Below, piece by piece: positions 1 to 12,370 of a stretch of DNA of 64,000 nucleotides (within the stretch, counting starts at the first letter, position 1; each line of letters begins with the position of its first letter). This DNA comes from Heliocidaris tuberculata (lineage: Eukaryota; Echinodermata; Echinoidea; Camarodonta; Echinometridae), in assembly GCA_025618425.1 (NCBI GenBank), contig CM046850.1, positions 22,239,907 through 22,303,906 on the forward strand, in the 5' to 3' direction. Below the pieces are notes generated by a model, which did no database searches, had not been told where the DNA came from, and worked only from the letters and a program-made list of their open reading frames with translations. The position numbers were made by a program, and so were the translations under genes.

Positions 1-838
1 TATCCTAACCATATGAAGCAAATTAAATGAAAAAAATGCACTAGTTGGATGTCCACACCCCTCAAAAACAAAATCAAGACACACCCTATGCTAACCATAC
101 CAAGTAGATAAAATGAAAAGCGCTAAACAGTATGTACCGGAACAAGACAATAACTCATTTTGAATTTCCACACTCCCATCAAGAAACACCCTCGATCGTA
201 CCTACATGTATGCAAACTAAGTGAAATAAACAGAGCTGTGCTTAATGCTTATCCACAGAAATATCTTCAACATACCCATTTTCAATTCCACTTTTCTCTA
301 AAAGCAAAGTAGGAGATAAGCTTCTGAACGACCACCAGAGAAGACATTGAAGTAAAGATAAATAGACAAAAGCCAAGAAGATAGACACAAATGGCTACGT
401 CTTGTCACGATCACATCCAAAGAAGGAAAGAATGATACAGCTTTTTTTCATTCACAATCACAAAAAATTGGAATCATTACATATTTTCCTGAGCTATGCA
501 AGTTTCATATCAAATCAGAATCACAAAGCAATTCCAGTTTTGACAGGATGGCCTTTCAACTCTAGAATTTTCCGTACATGTGACTGTATTTTTGATTATC
601 AAAAAGCAATGAAACCTAGAGAAAGAGGGAGAGAGAGAGAGAGAGTTCAGAGTTGGAAACTGGTTCTGTCCCATCGTATCACCTTTCTGTCACAATATCC
701 CCCACAGGGGTGAGATGTAGAATCAACACTTTCATATTTCAAAAGCAGTTCCCATAATGCGATTCCCAGACTGATATGCATGCAGATCTCCATCTAAGGT
801 GAGAGGAGAGAGATGGCATTTTTACTATGAAAATCAAC

Positions 839-876
<38 letters not shown>

Positions 877-1100
877 CAGAGAGACAGAGACAGAGAGATA
901 GAGGGATAGAGAGACAGAGAGATATATAGGCAGAGGGAGTTAGAAAGATGGAGAGACAGACACAGAAAGAGACAGAGAGAGACAGAGACAGATGGACAAA
1001 CTGAGAGACAAAGGCAAATAAAGAGAAAGACAGAATGAGAGATCAAGAATGAAAAGGGAATGAAGAGATGAGGAAGCGAGATAAAGGGAGAGAGATCGAG
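839..1100. repeat. GA-rich microsatellite and diverged flank
   Basis: Pure GA units from about 839 grade into imperfect GAGACAGA/GAGATA units up to about 1100. The minus-strand open frame of Leu/Ser repeats here is a by-product of the repeat and not a gene. Confidence 0.9.
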
Positions 1101-1419
1101 GTACAAAATACAACAAGGGAAGTTTCCATAGCGAATATTAAAATATACAATAAATATGATTTCATAAAACTTCTTTGCAGTGTATTCTTTTCATCCTAGG
1201 CTGCATTACCACACTTTAAACTCATCTCCCAAAATGAGAAACATTTATTGAAAAAGAACACAAACATTTCTTGATGAACACAACAACTGACGGTCGTATT
1301 TTCACTGTGGTACTTAATTGCATCATGAAATTATGTAATAGGTCTAATAGCAATAACCTTGTTCTGTCCTACACTACCCCATTCATTCCATATTTGGATG
1401 AATCCGCTTGACCGGATAC

Positions 1420-1570
1420 TCAAGACATCCAACGTTTTAGATGATGTCTGCGCTAAATGGTGCTGTCGCAAGGCTTGCTCGCGTGCCAACTGAAATCACG
1501 GAGATGGGCCTTCTTGATTTTGCGTCTCAGGAGAAGGAGGTAGTATTAGGTTTGACACACGTCTCTTTGG
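1420..1570. other. CpG-retaining non-repetitive patch of unknown role
   Basis: A short stretch with many CG dinucleotides (GCGCT, TCGCA, CTCGCG, CACG, TGCGTC) set in CpG-poor intron. On the plus strand it stays open from an acceptor-like gttttag (1434-1440) through MMSALNGAVARLARVPTEI to a weak donor-like GAGGTAGT. I do not recognise the peptide. It could be a conserved non-coding element, an exon of an unrecognised transcript, or neither. Confidence 0.3.
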
Positions 1571-1950
1571 AGGGACCGGTGAGATGCGTTAAATGCCATG
1601 TGTTAATTAGCATTCCAGAGTGTGGAGAAATGCTTTATGTGTAGTCTGCAAAAAGTAGACCCAATTTTTTCTTATTACAATGCCCATTGTCTTTCCCTCA
1701 AAGTTTCAATAATAATGTACACATTGTGCAAATCATTTGCTGGCAACAAAATATCATTTTCAAAAAGAATATTGTTGCAACTCCCAAAACTTATCACCAC
1801 AAATGCAGCTTACATATAGAAATACCATGGTTTACAACTATGTTACGAAAATTACGAAAACGGGATTAAAAATAAGACGCAGATATGAATAAAATAAAAA
1901 TAAAAGGATTCATACCACTGCGAGGCAAATCCATACCATCTTGCCATCAA

Positions 1951-2169
1951 AATCAAAGGTCAATATCTTGAGGTTTCCCTTTAAGTTCCTCCAATGATCT
2001 TTACCACTGAGTTAAATACATGTATGTGTCTTGCAGTGATGATAGATTTGCCTTCTAGAGATACAAATGAAAGGCCAATATCTTGATGTTTCCCTTTAAG
2101 TTCCTCCAATGGTCTTTACTACCATGGAGTTAAGTATGTGTCTTGCAGTGATGATAGATTTGCCTTCTT
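1951..2169. repeat. Two tandem copies of an about 110 bp unit
   Basis: The run AATATCTTGAGGTTTCCC near 1961 recurs as AATATCTTGATGTTTCCC near 2077, and both copies continue with TTTAAGTTCCTCCAATG and end with TGTGTCTTGCAGTGATGATA. The copies differ by substitutions and a small indel. Confidence 0.85.
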
Positions 2170-4098
2170 GTTATTGGAAGGTCTGCATGGCACGAGAACA
2201 ACAAAACAACATAGATAAAGCACTAGAGGCCTTGCATGCCAGCCATTTTGTCATCTCCATGTGCAGCAGTAGAGTACGTCCACATCAGCATTAGATCCAG
2301 AGTTACATGTACCTGTCCAGTTTGAGAGGTAGAAAGTCTGTGGTGAATGACTGATGAACCAAAAGCAAGGCCTTGCAAAGTCCGGGGAAATAACTTCCAG
2401 CTTTGTTTTGCAGGCTGTACTTGTGGAAAACCATCGGAATGGCAATGACAATTCATGCAAACTTGTTCTGCTGCCACTGGAATGATATGCACTCGAAATA
2501 CACTCGAAAGCTACTCGTCAGGTACATGTACACAAAACTTACAGCGGAGAGTGCTGGGCTTAGAATAGACTTGAATCACATACCAAGATGGTTTGCCATA
2601 TTTACGTGTGTACAAAGCAGAAATGAGACTCATGCTGAGAGTTGATTAAATGCCATTAGCACTACGCTTGTTTATGGTCTATAAAACGAATGGAGATTTT
2701 TTTTTTAAAGGGGAAAAGTCTACAGAACTTTTCACCGGACTTGAAACTCGTTACTTTAGACACAATTTGCATACCAGAATAAGTTTTGATTGGGGTCAGT
2801 CCATGTTAGTAGAGAGGCAATCAAAGTTAACCTCCCAAATTGCTTATAAAAAAGAATGCCTAATTTTCATGTAGTACTGTTGTGATTCTTCAATGTTTTT
2901 GGGATTTAAAAACAAAAATCTTTTTAAAGGGAAATACTATTTAAAAAAAGAGAAGGTTATGGGCTTTCAAATTACCCATTTAAAGCAAATATTTACCACT
3001 ATAGCGGTATTAAGACCAACCATTACGACCAAGAACAATAAAACTACATTTTCCTGTCTAAACATGTATTAGATGTCTACATCTACTTTAGACAACACCT
3101 AAACACATATCGACTCTCTATGATGTAACTTCAAACTTCCCTTGTAGCCCTATAAAAATTGGTGTCTGATAGTTTTGATCTTAGTCAAGTAATACTTCCC
3201 TAACCTGATGAAAAAAAAATTCTTTGAGAATTGTACTTGATACTTCATCTAGGTACATACAGTTTCAAAAAATGTCTGTAACCCTGGTGCAAAAATGATA
3301 AAATGAATGTGAAATTTTCTGCAATTCAACAATTGAACCTGAAAAACGAAAATCTATTCTCTTATCAAGTCATATCAAAATACCACCTCGATTGTTTGTG
3401 CCTGCATTTTACACCTCTGGCTAATGCACCTTTAAACACACTCCCTTGGTCCCAGGTCTGAATTACCCTACACTCCTAATGGACCAATAAGCCCCAATTA
3501 CTTGGAGAATTTCCTCTCCTAAGACACCATACATTTCTAGAGGGACCTCTTCTGTTTTGACTGGCACTCAGTCAAACACCCTTTATTACTACCAAAGTAC
3601 CCCCGTCATAATCGTCTTTCAAATTATCATCTTGTGTATTAGAATCTGTCAACAGATGTGAACAGTGGACTTTTATTTCCTGGAATGCACCAGTAATGTC
3701 TCATGAAAAAGAGCGGTTTTTGGATCATAATGTTTCCAACAAAATTGGGCACATTCTTTCCTCTTGGTAAATTTAAGGGGAATTTTTTGAGAGCCTTTTT
3801 GTATGATTAAGTTGTAAACTTAGAAAAGCAAATTTGTTGGAGTATTCTATTTCTATGACTACAAACCAAAACTACAAAGCTGAATATAAACTAGGATTTC
3901 TAACTCAAAAATTCCTCCTGTTATTGATATTCAAGCTAAATTAAATATGCATGGATTTAGTTAAGTATGATTTGTACACATAATCATTACCAGAGCATAT
4001 ACATGTATGTCACAGAACCAAGGATGGTGATTACTAAAACTATAAAATAGCAAACAACTCTTAATCTGCAAATACTGCAATACAGTTGTGAAAACTTC

Positions 4099-4240
4099 AA
4101 GGCCCTGTTTCATGAAACCTGCTTTCACTGACAATTTACAATAACTGTTATAAGCTACTGAAATCCTTGCATCTGATTGGCTGAGAGCAAATTGTCGGTA
4201 AAAATCACCGACAAGACGCTTGACGAAATGCCCCCCCTGG
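4099..4240 (+). repeat. Dispersed TTCATGAAAC repeat, copy 1
   Basis: Starts GGCCCTGTTTCATGAAACCT and ends near TTGACGAAATGCCC, with an internal TCTGATTGGCTGAGAGC. Three further copies at 14873, 31630 and 31827 show that it is an interspersed element of about 140 bp with imperfect inverted ends, likely a non-autonomous DNA element. Confidence 0.8.
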
Positions 4241-4959
4241 ACATCACTTTTCTATAACTAAAAATGGCTACTCATAATATACAAAACAGAAAACCATGTA
4301 ATCAACTCATACCTAGAATTACAAGGAGTACAACATCTCACTTAATACACTGCACAGGCAGGTACAAAAACTCATGCTCCATGATGTAACACAGAGAAGT
4401 TTGGAGATCTTACACAATCTCAATCACTGATAGCTCGAAATATGGCAACAATTTTATACTGCAGTCAACCACGCAAATGCTTTTTACCTAGAGATAGAAG
4501 TAGAGATGTATACAATACTGTATATCTAACATCAATAACAATCTCATCAGGTATGTAATGCAATACAAGAAACCTTCTCCCTGGGACTGAGGCATGATGC
4601 AGTAACTCACCATGTAACTTCCACACTTGTAAACAAACGGGAGAAAAAAATGCTGTAAACGTGTTCAACACAGAGCACTGCTGCTTGCTAGAATACAACT
4701 TCATTCAAATTCCTGCCTCTGGAAACATCACATGATATTCAAAACAAGCCTCCGTCAATGAGCGCCAGTCACAGCTATAAACATTCCCAACAAACACGTT
4801 AGTGTAATCTACATCACATCAATGTGCTTGGCTATCGCACGTAATCTACATTCTACGCCAGCATATAAGAAATCAACACCTTGTTTCCATGAACAGAAAT
4901 TCACTCAAGAAAATGCCCATTCCCCCCATAGCTCATGCATAGTAGATTTCACCTGCTAT

Positions 4960-5030
4960 GCACGCATCATCCTCACGGCTGATTCGTTGCCATGGCGATC
5001 AGTGAATAGGGCTCAGATGTCTTTTTTTCC
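4960..5030. promoter_or_regulatory. Candidate regulatory patch with RFX-like X-box
   Basis: GTTGCCATGGCGAT at 4986-4999 is a near-palindromic X-box (half-sites GTTGCC and GGCGAT separated by AT), the recognition form of RFX factors. It lies in non-repetitive sequence with several CpGs inside a DLG intron. Function is inferred from the motif only. Confidence 0.3.
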
Positions 5031-6516
5031 CAATCCTAATAATAGTAGTAACTTGACCACATTTTGAAGTATTATGGTGCCTTTTCATGACTTTGCTACT
5101 CCAGGACTTTTCTCGACGTCATTTTGTCACAACTGAATAAAAACAGGTACATACATGTACATGTAAATGTATAGTATATGCATATTAGAAAACCAAGAAG
5201 AGAATGAGCTAGGCTACATCTTACAAAATTTTGCTAGTATCCTGAAATGATTTGTCATTTTAATTTCTTAATTTCTTTTATTATGACTTTTTTTTCCAAT
5301 AAGTAGCCAAATCTTCAAAGCTCTTGGCATTTATGAGGCCAAATCATTCTTCTACTATCTCCACAAGGAGATTTAGAAGAAAAAAATTGAAAGGAAATAT
5401 CAACATTACAATATTTTCAGGAGACCTGTGAACACTTCATCATTGATAATTTCTGTAGTAATTTCCATTAAAAAAGGCAATCCATTCCACAAAGAACTAA
5501 ATAAGTGATAACAATAATTATAATGTTTCTGCTTTCCCAAATATACATTTATCAAGGTGTCTAACCATGAATATTGTAAACCTTTCACTTTTCTATTCCT
5601 CAAATTTGTCCCTGAAACCCCTTTTTGTCTGAGATGATTAAGTAAAATATGTCTTTTATAGGAAAGAGAGAGAGAGAGAGAGTGGTATCACTCCTCTTGT
5701 ACAATCATGGAAATGTACTTCCTTATTAAAAAAAAGTTCTACAAATATTCCTCAATCATAATTTGAAAAAATACAAATTTGGACGAAATAAAACCTAAAG
5801 CTCAGCTTTGAAGAGCAAAGTAATCACTCCAGCTGAAAGCTTATCTGATTGACATTTGATATATGAGGTGGCAGAAGAACTGATAGTTGAATAAACATAG
5901 ATTTCTATTTCATCAAAGCAAACAGATATGATACGACCCCAAAGAAGTTCAAACAGATAACAGTGTCGGATGATTACACTACTCTTTTGACACAGTGAAC
6001 CTCTGTAATCTAAAAAGGAATACCTTTACAGGATTCTGGAAGATTCAAAACGAGAATGTTATACATAAAAAGCAGCCCTATCTACATGCAAATATGTAAG
6101 ATAGAGAGCATTTTAAAGAATACCCATGACAAGATTATAGAGTTATATAATGATCCAATTAACAACAAAAATGCTCAAAGAATTAGGCAATTTTGGAACT
6201 GCATCATGCTTTCAAAACTTTGTCACAACTTAGCCAAAATAACTCCTGTCAAAACATTCACAAGAGCTATGCTAATAGTTGCTAATGTGCAATTTGACTC
6301 AAAAGAAGACGTCCACAACCAGTACATTTAGGCAGGCAGGTCTTTACCCTATAGAGACACCACCATATACAATCCTTTGAATCATTATGATAGAGCTGTA
6401 TACTATCGCAAAGTTTAAAAATTTAAAATATCCTAATACATCATGTAAATGGTATTCCATCAGAGATTGAAGAGAAGAGTGATATAACTCCAAACTTTAT
6501 CCCACACTTAGATTCA

Positions 6517-7080
6517 GAACATGTGTACAAATCCAAGGAGTTATGTAACTACACACGCTATCATCACATGCATGGACTAACCCAGCTGCTCCGTGCCGTC
6601 AATGTCTACATGTATCAAACGCACACGGAGCAAATGAAACGGATGCTGAGGGATGCGATCCAAAGACCAGTTTCAGTTTAGCATCTTACTCTTATCCATC
6701 TCTTCATGTCGTCACATTAGAACATGTGTACACATCCAAGGAGTTATGTAACCACACACACTAACATTACATGTGCCAATCCAGCTACTCTGAGCAGAGA
6801 ATTTGTGCATGTATCAAACACACGTGAAGCAAATGGAGCGGATGCTGAGGGATGCGATCCTGAGACCAGTCTTAGGTTAGCATCTCAATCTTATCCATCA
6901 CTTCATTTCTCAACAATCACATTAGAACATGTGTAAAAATCCAAGGAGTTATGCAACCACACACGAGATCGTCATATGGTTCATCTCTGCTAACTGTGTG
7001 CATGTATCAAACACACACAGAGCAAATTGAGCAGATGCAGAGGGATGCGATCCATAGACCGGTTCCAGGCTAGCATCTCA
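6517..7080. repeat. Three tandem copies of an about 205 bp unit
   Basis: AGAACATGTGTA followed by ATCCAAGGAGTTATG starts units at about 6517, 6719 and 6924. Each continues with CATGTATCAAACACACA-like sequence and GAGGGATGCGATCC. Copies are diverged and the third is the most degraded. This is a local satellite-like tandem array. Confidence 0.85.
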
Positions 7081-8866
7081 GCCTGGTCTCGGAATCCAGA
7101 ACATGCTACCGGTATTACATGGTATCAATCGTGGAGTTCATCAGAGAAAGGTCACCCTTCTAAACTTTCCCAGTCTGGATACATGCATACCAAGCATCAA
7201 CTCTCTCTCTTTCTCCCTCACCTAGTCTTAGTTTGAAGACTCAATTACTTTTCCTCTATTCACTCATGCTAGTGAATTGTCAATATTGTCTTGATTGAGA
7301 CTATTAAGGTATATTTCAAAATTAGTTACTTATAAAACAGTTCAACTGTACGTTAAGATGATGCACGACCTGACTCTTTCTACTTTCGGTATGTTACTGA
7401 CAGTATGTAAAGAAATGCAGCTTTAATTTCTGAAAGCCTTCTCTAATAATTGTAAAAATCGACCCTAAAATGAGGAAAATTTTTATTATTGTTATTAGCT
7501 GAGAATGAAGAGAATCCATTTGTCTTGTGCCGTACTTGTACTTTGTTTCCACAAGGTGGAACTTTATTATCTGCAGTTTAAAAATAAATTGGCCTAAATA
7601 TTTCATGATGATTGATTTACAGTTGACATACATCTTGCTGCCCATAAGAAAAAGTGATTTTGCATGTCATTACAAATGGGAAATCACATAAACTGAGTAT
7701 TACTTGTCTGCAAACAGTCTCTAGAATTTAAGCTATCATTTAAACATACAGACTAAGCTGTCTAGGGAAATTCTACATTCTTTCAAGACCAGAAAGTTTT
7801 TCCTCAGCATAAGTTCTTATTCTTCTATACTGTGAAAAGGTTTCCAAGTCAAAGACTATTCTGCTAAGAAATCAAACAATGCAAGCCTATAAGCAGGAAG
7901 CTGAAATAAATGTGTACCGGTATTCATTTTCCAAATAAAAAAATTGTTGCATATTCCACATGCTCCATATAAAAGAGAAAAGCTTAAAAACAAACTTGAC
8001 ATAAGTTTGGGCATCATAATTCTAAACCTGACTCCAGATGGCAGTCTTTCACTTGGATCACTAAGCCCCATCCATATCCTAAACCCATCATATGAACTGG
8101 CTTTAAACTTCCTATACAGAACAGGGGGAAAAAAAGAAAAAAGAAAGAAGTCTTTCTAGAAATAAACTGCTCTAAAATCAACTTCTATTGAATGTGTAAG
8201 AAGGATCCATTCACTTGCACTTGATACAGCCTTTTCATTGAAACAAATGCAAAGTTAATTTAAAAGAGAGAAAGAGAAAAAGCATGACCCTGGCAAAGCC
8301 ATTTGCTCAATCCATAGCATGATATCAAATTTGCATAGCGCCATCTCTTGGCAGAGTACACACATTCCGTCTGCTACACATTCAGCTAACACACACACAG
8401 GTACTTTGTATGTGTTGTACTGGCAAATGGATTAATATTATTTATAGTGTAAATCCAAGAGGGGTAACTGGTTTCAGTGCAATATTCAAAGGGGATTTAT
8501 ACAATTTTGACAGAGGAGGGGATTCTGCAGCTTACTAGTTAAACCTCTTCTGTGTCACCATGTATTTGAACAGATTAATAAACTTCAAGAGTGAAATTTT
8601 GACTTAGTATGCATTGTTTCAGTGATAAATTGGTATGAGACATCATCCATCGTTATAAGCTTCCCATTAAAGATACCTGCTCATGTTTCAGGTAGAAAGA
8701 CAATATTCTTAGGCTTGGGTCTAAGTATCATACTGGGGGGCAGCATGAATCATGCTTAGTTGGATAAGATACCAGTACTTCCACATCTTATGGAGATATC
8801 AAGTATAGACATTAATGACCAATTATAAAATTTGAAGAGAGAACTAGATTGCAAGAGAATATAGAT

Positions 8867-8992
8867 TGTATCGTCTGTTTGGAGCCAGAAGGGCATTAAC
8901 TGATATACAGTTTTTTAACACAGAGTTAATGCCCTTCTAGCTCTCAATTTTAAATTGTCTGCTGAGAGCCAGAAGGACATTAAATCTGTACA
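8867..8992. repeat. 80-90 bp palindrome family, copy plus half copy
   Basis: CGTCTGTTTGGAGCCAGAAG with GGCATTAACT forms the left arm, and GAGTTAATGCCCTTCTAGCT the right arm. A second left-arm fragment GCTGAGAGCCAGAAGGACAT follows at once. One of about twelve members of this MITE-like hairpin family in the window. Confidence 0.8.
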
Positions 8993-10744
8993 AAATGATA
9001 TGAATTCATACTTGATTGGAAAAAGCAGACAAAAAAATCATCTATATATAAAATCTCAAAGAAAAATTCAGTTCAGGAAATATCTGTAGTCTATCTTCTA
9101 CAAACAACATTCTTTATGATATAGATTCTACAGAGTGGATGCCAGTAGTATGATTTTTTCTGTTATTCAACGTCTTGTTAGTATGCCCACGGTATAAATA
9201 CCAAGATAATCTAATCTTTGCTGGATGCACGTCTGCATGTGAAAACGTGGTTATTTTTGTTAGACTCCTTTTACAGACACAAACATTTTGATATGTATGT
9301 ATATGTAATGTACCTATCATCCAAAGATCCAAAATTTCTGGCTGAGAAACTGTACTGATAATGTCTCAAATACATGTACATGTACATGATCAATAACCCA
9401 TTCAATACAGTTTAATTTTTACCACAGACACTTTAACCATTGATGCCCGGCCTACTGCTGTACATTAGCTCAAAACCAGAAATGGTCTCAATCTCGTCAG
9501 ACTGAAGGCTTTGAGCTGAGCCAGGCGCCAGCCAGACTAAAACTCAAAAACGTGTCGGCTCAGTAACAAAGGTACGGTAGAAAAGAGTTCTGAAAAAGCT
9601 CTTTCTTTTTTTTGTGCATTTTTTATCACTCAGAGAATCTATTTTTCTGATATATTTGTACATGTACAGGTCTGCCTGGAGTGTATTGCAATATGTTACA
9701 AAGCCTATATAATAAAGGAAAAGAACATTGGTGTTATTGGTGTCAAAAATTGGATAATAGATTTATCTGTGTTCTTTAACGAGTTACTGGACCAGTCCAG
9801 AACCTGGTAAGGATTTTTAGAACTTAGGTTGTGAGCTATAGCACTAGCCAGACCAAGAAATTATGGGTAGCGTCAACACTGGGTTAAGCAACTATGTAGA
9901 GGATTCTATCTTTAAATGGGATATCCTTTTCTTGATGTTCACTGGGACTTCATCAGTTGATGGAAAAAAGACCAATTACCTCTATATTATGTAGAATTTC
10001 TCTTTCAATTAAAAAAGATCATTCATTCTCCATCTACTGTAAAATATATAGAGAAAACCACGATATATATCATTCAGAAAATATCTTTAAGTTTAAAAAG
10101 GAGATGGCTTATAGAAGCTGCATAGAGTACTGTTCGATGTGTCTGATTCTCCAGACTAACTAATCTAACAATAACCCCCCCCAGCCCTGGGGCCTCACAA
10201 AATGGTAAGCATGTTTATTCTTGTTTATGATATGAGATATTAAGAATAAGCTCCTCCATGTTGCCGTAGGTGAGGCGAAGATTGCCCCGCAATTATCCCC
10301 AATTCACCCTAAATGAAGCCATGATCTGCCACACAGAAGAATCTAGAGCGTTGTAGTGTTCATGCAGCGCCAAGAGATACACGTTCCATAGCATATATTG
10401 CGCTTCCTCCATTTACAGAGTCTTTTTGCAATATGCCTGGCGTATGCTATACATGGTAGATGTCACTTATATATCATCTGCTGGGAGCAAAAAGCTAGTT
10501 ATAAATGAAAAGGTGAATTGTGGCAATTGTGAAGAAACTGTCTAGAATTACTGGAAAAAAGTTTGATTACATGCATGTGTTTTATGGAAGAACAAATATG
10601 TTCATTGCGAGGTTTTAGAATCATCAGTATGATAACCAATAAACTCAATCTAAAACCAAGACACGCGATGGAACTACATGTATACTTCAAAATGTGGTCC
10701 AAAGTTCTAAAACTTCTTTAGTTATATTTGAAAAATGGGGGTAA

Positions 10745-10870
10745 TTCCAGAGCAACCCTTTCAAGCGACATTTCTACTATGATGTTCTTCAAAAGTGACA
10801 TAAAATGAATGAGAATGCTCATAAATAGTTTGTCACCTTTACCAGAACTCAACCTTCTCTTAAAAGTTCC
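10745..10870. repeat. Relic of the GAGTTCTGG foldback family
   Basis: CGACATTTCTACTATGATGT and CCAGAACTCAACCTTCT match the ends and interior of the better copies at 32556-32945 and 42147-42543. It is truncated and diverged. Confidence 0.45.
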
Positions 10871-11143
10871 TAAATAGATAAAACCAAGTCTAATCACCAT
10901 GAACAACAATGGAAGTGTAAACATGCTCCTATCTACAAAGGTTAAGTCAAGAGACATGAAATGATAACTGCAATCACAGTTCAGACTGTCTTCCATTATA
11001 GTAAAGACCATTGTGCAAACTTCTGTCAATAATCAGCACTGGCAGCAAATTACCATTCAGAAGAAAAAAAAAATTAGTATTTGGAATGATCATATGTTTA
11101 ATGGAGCTGTTTCTGACCATAAAAATTATAATGAAATTCAAAA

Positions 11144-11595
11144 TTTGTTAATAATCACAAACCATCAGTAAACAAATGTGAATCATACAAGCCAAACTGG
11201 CATAAAATGTTCAAATCAGGAAATAAAATTGTTTAAAAAAAAAAGATTAAAAAACATCCATTTGTTTCTCGGATAAATAAAATGTATACAAAACTTGTTA
11301 ATAATCACAAACCATCAGCAAACAAATGTGAATTATACAAGCCAAACTAGCATAAAACGTTCAAATCAGGAAATAAAATTGTTAAAAAACAAAGATTAAA
11401 AAACATCCATTTGCTTCTCGGATGAATAAAATGTATACAAAACTGTTTAATAATCACAAACCATCAGCACACAAATGTGAATTATACAAGCCAAACTGGC
11501 ATAAAATGTTCAAATCAGGAAATAAAATTGTTTAAAAAAAAAGATTAAAAAACATCCATTTGCTTCTCGGATAAATAAAATGTATACAAAACTTC
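11144..11595. repeat. Three tandem copies of a 148-150 bp unit
   Basis: TTAATAATCACAAACCATCA starts units at about 11147, 11297 and 11446. Each carries GCCAAACTGGCATAAAATGT (or a close variant), AAATCAGGAAATAAAATTGT, a poly-A stretch and CATCCATTTG. Copies are over 90 percent alike by eye, so the array is fairly young. Confidence 0.9.
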
Positions 11596-11953
11596 ATTTT
11601 AACAAAACAATATACATGTACAAGAAGGAGGCAAATTCCCTGAAAAGCACAAGGCTTGTGTTGAGGATGCAATTACAGGACATTGAAAACATTTATTAAG
11701 TGTACCAATCACCTAAAAAAATAATTTGTGTAAAGCTAGAATGTATAAAATCAACCTCAAAACACTTTACCTGGCCTTCTGTGGGTTAACGGTTAAGGAG
11801 TATGAAGAAAATGAAGGTAAATAAAGGAACCCAACTCCAAGTTTGGTTCCACGCCGGCCCTTATTCTATGCGAGTGCGTACGGAATGTGTCTCCTCACAA
11901 GTCGCTGTATTGTTTCTTCAGAGTGTATTTCAACATACAATACAATGTACCTC

Positions 11954-12370
11954 TTAACCCTTTCAAGACAATTGACCACATTTTGTGGTTTGGCTCAATA
12001 ACTTTTGATTCAGAGCTCTAAAAAATATACCAGAAGCATGAGCAGAAAGAGCAAAAAATTCTGCACACACTATATCCATTTTTGTTGCATGACCATATTG
12101 CATTTGATGCCAGGAATTTTAAAAAGGAGAATAAGCTTCAAAATCCTTAAATTGGCAACACATTGAGAGGTTCAAAATCATTGTTTTTTATCAAAATTGG
12201 CAACTTTTTCAACTTACCGACAATCTTTTTTAACCATGTATATTGTTTTCAAAGACATTACACCTTATTACAATCTTGTAGCACTAAAAGAAAAATATTA
12301 TTGTTGCCAATTTGAAGAACAAAATGTGATCAATTTAGCCCTTAAATAATTCCTGTCCTGAAAGGGTTAA
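11954..12370 (+). mobile_element. piggyBac-like MITE, copy A, flanked by TTAA
   Basis: TTAA at 11954-11957 is followed by CCCTTTCAAGACA, and the far end reads TGTCCTGAAAGGG followed by TTAA at 12367-12370. TTAA target duplications and inverted ends starting CCC are the hallmark of piggyBac elements. The 409 bp interior has no coding capacity. Copies B (29179) and C (57955) match along their length. Confidence 0.85.

Noticed and set aside
3400..3680. Non-repetitive stretch considered as the next DLG exon on the minus strand
   Set aside because: No phase-0 open frame with linker or PDZ-like residues was found, nor any match to the KYRYQDED region that follows in vertebrate DLGs.
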